Shown one piece after another: positions 7,235 to 10,248 of a stretch of 10,248 bases of DNA. The stretch covers positions 1-10,248 of the forward strand of contig DLBG01000122.1 of assembly GCA_002494135.1 (NCBI GenBank), in the 5' to 3' direction. This DNA comes from Lachnospiraceae bacterium UBA7027. Its GTDB lineage: Bacteria > Bacillota > Clostridia > Lachnospirales > Lachnospiraceae. The notes under the pieces were generated by a model. The model worked only from the letters and a program-made list of their open reading frames with translations. It had not been told where the DNA came from and made no database searches. A program made the position numbers and the translations under genes. Position 1 is the stretch's first letter; each line of letters begins with the position of its first letter.

Positions 7235-7271
7235 ACTTGCAAAAGTCATAGGACTTTTGATATAATACTTG
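7208..7271 (+). repeat. two tandem 32-bp repeats, each with an interrupted palindrome and a -10 box
   Basis: The units 7208-7239 and 7240-7271 are identical over 32 bp, and the first five bases (CAAAG, last base different) recur at 7272-7276. Each unit begins with CAAAAGTC-ATAG-GACTTTTG, an inverted repeat of two perfect 8-bp arms around ATAG, followed by ATATAATACTTG. Each inverted repeat sits just ahead of a TATAAT box, so it is placed as an operator would be. Whether it acts as protein-bound DNA or as an RNA hairpin in transcripts from the distal copy is not decided by the sequence. Confidence 0.9.
7237..7266 (+). promoter_or_regulatory. proximal promoter of the AAA_14/DUF4143 ATPase gene
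   Basis: TTGCAA (7237-7242) spans the junction of the two repeats and is followed after 18 nt by a perfect TATAAT (7261-7266). Transcription would start near 7273, about 28 nt before the ATG. The -35 box exists because the unit is repeated. Confidence 0.65.
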
Positions 7272-7290
7272 CAAAGCAGGCACGACTTTT

Positions 7291-7295
7291 GGAGG
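7291..7295 (+). promoter_or_regulatory. ribosome binding site fixing the ATPase start
   Basis: GGAGG sits 5 nt before the ATG at 7301. The in-frame TTG at 7289-7291 overlaps this site and is therefore not the start. Confidence 0.75.
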
Positions 7296-7300
7296 CGGTT

Positions 7301-8620
7301 ATGTATAGAGAGATTATAAATGATTTAAAAAAATGGAAGGATAAAGCAAGAAGGAAACCTTTGTTACTTACCGGTGTACGTCAGTGCGGAAAGACTTATA
7401 TCGTAGAAGAATTTGCCAAAGAATGCTTTGATAACTATGTATATGTAAACTTTGAGAGCACTGAAAACATGTCAGGAGTTTTTGATTATGATTTTGACGT
7501 AAAAAGAATAATAACGGAACTCGAAAGACAATTTAAAACTAAAATCAAAGCAGGAAATACTTTGGTGTTTTTTGATGAAATACAGGAATGTCCCAGAGCC
7601 ATTACGGCAATGAAATACTTTTGTGAGAACATGAAAGAACTTCATCTTATTTGTGCAGGTTCGCTTCTTGGAGTTGCACTTAAAGAGAAGAATATTTCGT
7701 TTCCTGTGGGTAAGGTGAACAGACTTCAGCTTTATCCCATGAGTTTTAAGGAATTCGTCATAGCGAACGGAAGAGATGATCTTATAGAAGTTTTTAATGA
7801 CTGGCCGGAAGACAGAACCATTCCGGATTTATATTCGGTTCCGATGAAAAAACTTTTAAAAGAGTATTACCTTATTGGGGGAATGCCTGAAGTAGTAAAT
7901 ACCTATGTGGAAACGAAAGACTTTGATGAAGCATTTGAAGTACAGAACGAAATCTTAAAGGATTACGCCGATGATTTTTCCAAGCATGCTCCTTTAAGCG
8001 AAGTTCCTAAAATCAGATGGATATGGGATTCTGTGCCGGTTCAGCTGGCTAAAGAGAACAATAAGTTTGTTTTTTCCCATGTCAAGGAAGGAAAAAGATC
8101 TGCAGAACTTGAGGATGCTCTTCAGTGGCTTGAAAATGCAGGTCTTATCATAAAAACGGAACTTGTGGAAAAACCGGAGTTACCGCTGGATGGTTTTGCA
8201 GACAAAACATATTTTAAGGTATATATGTCTGATGTAGGGTTATTAAGAGCCAAATCCAAAGTAGCTGTACCGACAATAATGAATGAATCGGATTTGTATG
8301 TAAGATATAAAGGAGCCTTTGCGGAGAATTATGTGTTAAATGAACTTAAATCTACAGGAAAGAATCCGTTTTTCTGGCGTTCGGGCAATTCGGCCGAGGT
8401 TGATTTTATTTATGAATCAGAAGGTGAGATGGTGCCGGTTGAAGTCAAGGCTGCAGATAATACACAGGCAAAAAGTTATAAGCAGTTCTGCAAAAAATAT
8501 GCGCCCAGGATCGGTATTAAATTGTCGGAAAAGAACATAGCAAAGAATCAGATTCAAGAGACAGTTACTTACAGCATTCCTTTGTATCTTGGATGGAATA
8601 TTGACAGATACGTGAAGTGA
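7301..8620 (+). CDS. AAA_14 / DUF4143 family ATP-binding protein
   Basis: A 439-residue protein, about the usual length for this widespread accessory family. The N-terminal AAA-type domain has a Walker A loop GVRQCGKT (25-32), a Walker B strand VFFDE (89-93) and the sensor-like HLICAGSLLG. A helical, partly winged-helix-like linker follows. The C-terminal DUF4143 region includes VYMSDVGLLR (about 307-316) and a PD-(D/E)XK nuclease-like pattern: E342 in AFAENYV, D368 in AEVDFIY, then E381 and K383 in VEVKA. Nuclease activity has not, as far as I know, been established for the family, and its role is poorly understood; mobility and defence links are suggested by its patchy distribution. It stands alone behind a duplicated palindromic promoter and is visibly richer in A and T than the genes at 3072-6884, which fits horizontal acquisition. 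No terminator directly follows. Confidence 0.9.
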   Translation: MYREIINDLKKWKDKARRKPLLLTGVRQCGKTYIVEEFAKECFDNYVYVNFESTENMSGVFDYDFDVKRIITELERQFKTKIKAGNTLVFFDEIQECPRAITAMKYFCENMKELHLICAGSLLGVALKEKNISFPVGKVNRLQLYPMSFKEFVIANGRDDLIEVFNDWPEDRTIPDLYSVPMKKLLKEYYLIGGMPEVVNTYVETKDFDEAFEVQNEILKDYADDFSKHAPLSEVPKIRWIWDSVPVQLAKENNKFVFSHVKEGKRSAELEDALQWLENAGLIIKTELVEKPELPLDGFADKTYFKVYMSDVGLLRAKSKVAVPTIMNESDLYVRYKGAFAENYVLNELKSTGKNPFFWRSGNSAEVDFIYESEGEMVPVEVKAADNTQAKSYKQFCKKYAPRIGIKLSEKNIAKNQIQETVTYSIPLYLGWNIDRYVK

Positions 8621-8733
8621 AAAGATTTATGTTAAAACAGAAAAAATGAAATACAGGTGATGGGAATCGAAGAAAACACCCGCACCCTCGTGTGTGAAAG
8701 TTTTTCTGTAAATAAGATATCCTAAGATAATTG

Positions 8734-8773
8734 ACGAGCTGTATGGCGGTAAGATTACCGTTGACCAGCTCGT
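8734..8773 (+). other. long imperfect hairpin, possible weak terminator
   Basis: ACGAGCTG (8734-8741) pairs perfectly with CAGCTCGT (8766-8773). Inside, after symmetric 5-nt bulges, CGGTA (8747-8751) pairs with TACCG (8756-8760) around AGAT. Only four T close and follow the stem (8773-8776), so termination of the ATPase transcript would be weak. It could instead be an RNA structure or processing site. Confidence 0.45.
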
Positions 8774-8831
8774 TTTGGCTATACCTAATCCCATTGATTT
8801 CGTCAAGAATTATGATAAAATTTGTATATAA

Positions 8832-8853
8832 TTATCTTGCGATATAACTTGCC
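8832..8853 (+). repeat. 22-bp shared upstream element, copy 1
   Basis: TTATCTTGCGATATAAC followed by TTGCC. It recurs at 9378-9399 with one mismatch. Copy 1 ends 40 nt before the TTG start at 8894. It contains TATAAC (8843-8848), a possible -10 box, with only a weak -35 (TTTGTA, 8821-8826). The overlapping TATAAT at 8827-8832 is an alternative -10. Confidence 0.75.
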
Positions 8854-8878
8854 CGCCAGCTACTAAATCTATAAATAT

Positions 8879-8883
8879 AGGAG
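8879..8883 (+). promoter_or_regulatory. ribosome binding site supporting a TTG start
   Basis: AGGAG lies 10 nt before TTG at 8894. The nearer ATG at 8884 is in another frame and stops after eight codons. The first in-frame ATG (8948) would cut into the membrane segment. TTG is therefore the best start. Confidence 0.6.
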
Positions 8884-8893
8884 ATGAAATCAT

Positions 8894-9331
8894 TTGAAGA
8901 GATTTGTTAAAGTAATTATTATAGTTGCAGCCATCAGCCTTGTTTTGATGGTTTCAGTTGGCGGAATTATTTTCTTTTCACTGAAAGATTATCATGACAG
9001 GAATTCCTGGGCAACATTCGAGATAATCGGCGATGGAATTTCAAAAGGGGAATATAAGTATAAATGCACACCCGATGTTAATGTTCGCGAAGTTCAGGAT
9101 AGGAAGGGTTATGGTAAGGGAGAAACCATTCAACTTGACTATGCTTCTTTTACGATAAACAGAGTTGATATCGGAAGCAAGGAAGGTGTCAGCATATCCT
9201 CAGATGAAGATTTGTTGTATAACGGAGAGCACCTGCACAAAGTATATTTGAAAAAAGGTGAGGAGTGCGAAATTCATGTAAAAGGGAAGGATGGAGCAAC
9301 GATAAAACTTTCGGAGATTTGGTATCAATAA
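8894..9331 (+). CDS. small membrane-anchored extracytoplasmic protein, unknown function
   Basis: A 145-residue protein whose family is not recognised. It starts at TTG, with a basic N-terminus (MKRFVK) and one strong hydrophobic segment at about 7-30. There is no lipobox, and the segment is followed by polar sequence. It is most likely a signal anchor holding about 115 residues outside the cell; cleavage cannot be excluded. The outer part is rich in short strand-like segments (ATFEIIGDG at 40-48; ETIQLDYASFTINRVDIG at 77-94; LHKVYLKKGEECEIHV at 114-129). This suggests a small beta-sandwich, an inference from pattern only. Two cysteines (C58, C125) could form a disulfide. It shares an upstream 22-bp element with the next gene, which argues for co-regulation. 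Confidence 0.65.
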   Translation: MKRFVKVIIIVAAISLVLMVSVGGIIFFSLKDYHDRNSWATFEIIGDGISKGEYKYKCTPDVNVREVQDRKGYGKGETIQLDYASFTINRVDIGSKEGVSISSDEDLLYNGEHLHKVYLKKGEECEIHVKGKDGATIKLSEIWYQ

Positions 9332-9377
9332 AGATGTAGTGGTATAGGGCTTCGGAGTGAATATCCAAGGTGAAATT

Positions 9378-9399
9378 TTATCTTGCGATATAACGTGCC
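9378..9399 (+). repeat. 22-bp shared upstream element, copy 2
   Basis: TTATCTTGCGATATAAC followed by GTGCC, identical to 8832-8853 at 21 of 22 bases. It ends 41 nt before the ATG at 9441. The TATAAC at 9389-9394 could be a -10 box, but no -35 box is visible, so a role as promoter core, activator site or duplicated leader remains open. Confidence 0.75.
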
Positions 9400-9440
9400 A
9401 GAAGAAATTCAATGCTTGAGACATTGGAGGGATTATCATA

Positions 9441-10211
9441 ATGAGAAAGCAAATTGTCGGAATAACTGTTTGCATACTGTCGTTGTTTTTACTTTCCGGA
9501 TGTAATTTGTTCTCGAATCATTCGGGTGTAAATAATACCCCTAATTATCCAACGGAGGCAGAAATGGATCAATTCGCCGAGGATACGGTCTGCGGGGAAA
9601 ACATTGAAAGAGCGGACCCGGTGCTTTACAGATACAGATCATTGGACCGCGATTTGGAATTTGGCGTGGATTATAATCCCGGTACGGCTTCGCTGGACGG
9701 ATCTTTTGCCCAGCCTGCGGGTGGCTATTTTTTAACCACGGATTATTCCCTTGCGGTTCATTATTTCTGGCAGAAAGAATATGAAAAGGCGGTTAATTCT
9801 CATATATTTTCTTATTGTTATTGTCATGGTTGTACGGGGGATAATCTGTACTATTCGGGAAGAGGGTTACAGGTCTATATGGACAAGGATGTGACCGAAG
9901 AGCAAATCGCCGAACTGGAAGAACTGTTAAGACAGCTTCGGGATATTTGCGTAAAGGAAATGGATTATCATACCTCGGAACCGGATTTCTATTATATGAT
10001 TGATTTTAATCTCGTCGATCCGGATACACTTCTGATGACAAATTGTGAAACAGTAAAAATCTATGCAACCACCACGGATGAAGAATTAAGAGTTTCGGAA
10101 TTTGAGGAACTAAGCTCCCAAGGCTATGAGGGCCCGCCGACGAGAATTGCAAACGGAGATGCTTTCATCTGTATGTACGGAAGTGGAAGAAGCGTGGAGT
10201 GGGATTTTTAG
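9441..10211 (+). CDS. predicted lipoprotein of unknown function
   Basis: A 256-residue protein with a textbook lipoprotein signal: MRK, a hydrophobic core, and LLSGC with Cys21 as the lipidated residue. It should be anchored on the outer face of the cytoplasmic membrane. The mature part starts with a flexible Asn/Ser/Pro-rich linker (22-40). A cysteine cluster CYCHGC (126-131; C126, C128, C131) is unusual for an exported protein and might bind metal or form disulfides. It is followed by a strand (GLQVYMD), a helix (TEEQIAELEELLRQLRDICV, 152-171) and DFYYMIDFNLVD. This strand-helix-strand order loosely recalls residues 178-220 of the lipoprotein at 6036, but the similarity is too weak to claim homology. 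GGAGG at 9426-9430 lies 10 nt before the ATG. Confidence 0.78.
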   Translation: MRKQIVGITVCILSLFLLSGCNLFSNHSGVNNTPNYPTEAEMDQFAEDTVCGENIERADPVLYRYRSLDRDLEFGVDYNPGTASLDGSFAQPAGGYFLTTDYSLAVHYFWQKEYEKAVNSHIFSYCYCHGCTGDNLYYSGRGLQVYMDKDVTEEQIAELEELLRQLRDICVKEMDYHTSEPDFYYMIDFNLVDPDTLLMTNCETVKIYATTTDEELRVSEFEELSSQGYEGPPTRIANGDAFICMYGSGRSVEWDF

Positions 10212-10217
10212 TATAAT
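10212..10217 (+). promoter_or_regulatory. possible -10 box after the last lipoprotein gene
   Basis: A perfect TATAAT directly follows the TAG at 10209-10211. It would start a transcript near 10224 for a gene beginning at 10237. No -35 box is visible upstream, so it is only a candidate. Confidence 0.3.
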
Positions 10218-10236
10218 GAATTTGTAAGATGGGGAT

Positions 10237-10248
10237 ATGAAATATCAA
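10237..10248 (+). CDS. possible start of a downstream gene (partial)
   Basis: ATGAAATATCAA at the window edge would encode MKYQ. GATGGGG just upstream is a modest ribosome binding site at short distance, and a -10-like TATAAT lies at 10212-10217. Nothing can be said about the product. Confidence 0.3.

Larger units (their letters stand above)
8621..8893. other. intergenic stretch with coding-like scraps
   Basis: No convincing gene lies in these 273 bases. On the plus strand, a short frame from an ATG at 8660 stops at 8723-8725. The frame shifted by one reads PKIIDELYGGKITVDQLVLA and ends at 8829-8831. Together they could be a small gene broken by one frameshift, but neither part is recognised and no ribosome binding site is present. 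On the minus strand a frame of about 55 codons, starting near 8794, is also open, with no ribosome binding site. The stretch further holds the hairpin at 8734-8773 and the element at 8832-8853. Confidence 0.35.

Noticed and set aside
7208..7271. Tandem 32-bp units considered as a minimal CRISPR array.
   Set aside because: The units are directly adjacent with no spacers, only two full copies exist, and each contains a promoter box.
8655..8675. GATGGGAATCGAA resembles the complement of a tRNA T-arm (TTCGATTCCCATC), suggesting a tRNA or an attachment-site remnant on the minus strand.
   Set aside because: The bases that should form the 5' side of the T stem do not pair with CCCAT, and no anticodon or acceptor stem is found nearby. 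No second copy that would mark an integrated element is present.
8623..8796. Minus-strand open frame of about 55 codons opposite the intergenic scraps.
   Set aside because: It has no ribosome binding site, its translation resembles no known protein, and it competes with equally weak plus-strand frames.

Overview
The window looks like part of a Firmicutes chromosome, most likely a Lachnospiraceae-type Clostridium relative. This is inferred from strong GGAGG-type ribosome binding sites, sigma-A promoters, lipoprotein signal peptides and a LacI-like/GGDEF/EAL protein. No rRNA, tRNA, CRISPR array or transposase was recognised.

Left part (1-3071): a minus-strand gene encodes a cytoplasmic sugar-binding-fold/GGDEF/EAL protein of 910 residues. 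It has its own promoter (2894-2922) and ends at a bidirectional terminator (90-131) whose 3' arm is triplicated. Divergent from it is a sigma-A promoter covered by a perfect 22-bp palindrome (3040-3061).

Centre (3072-6884): that promoter drives a TetR-family regulator. The regulator overlaps by one base a 772-residue protein with an ATP-grasp domain, a large middle domain and a phosphohistidine swivelling domain. The second protein resembles rifampicin phosphotransferase-like enzymes and lacks the C-terminal PEP/pyruvate barrel of PEP synthase and PPDK. Together they look like a self-regulated operon that may phosphorylate a small molecule; the substrate cannot be read from sequence. A predicted lipoprotein of unknown function follows, with its own extended -10 promoter.

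Right part (6881-10248): this part looks more accessory. Convergent with the lipoprotein is what reads as a frameshifted relic of a small membrane-protein gene. Next come two tandem 32-bp repeats, each with a 20-bp interrupted palindrome and a TATAAT box, directly upstream of an AAA_14/DUF4143 ATPase. A 273-bp stretch with only coding-like scraps and a long hairpin follows. The last two genes encode a small membrane-anchored protein with a TTG start and a lipoprotein. They share a 22-bp upstream element (21 of 22 identical) at almost the same distance from their starts. A further gene may begin at 10237.

The strongest candidates for something new are the TetR/phosphotransferase-like pair with its operator, the duplicated palindromic promoter before the ATPase, and the shared element before the two secreted-protein genes.
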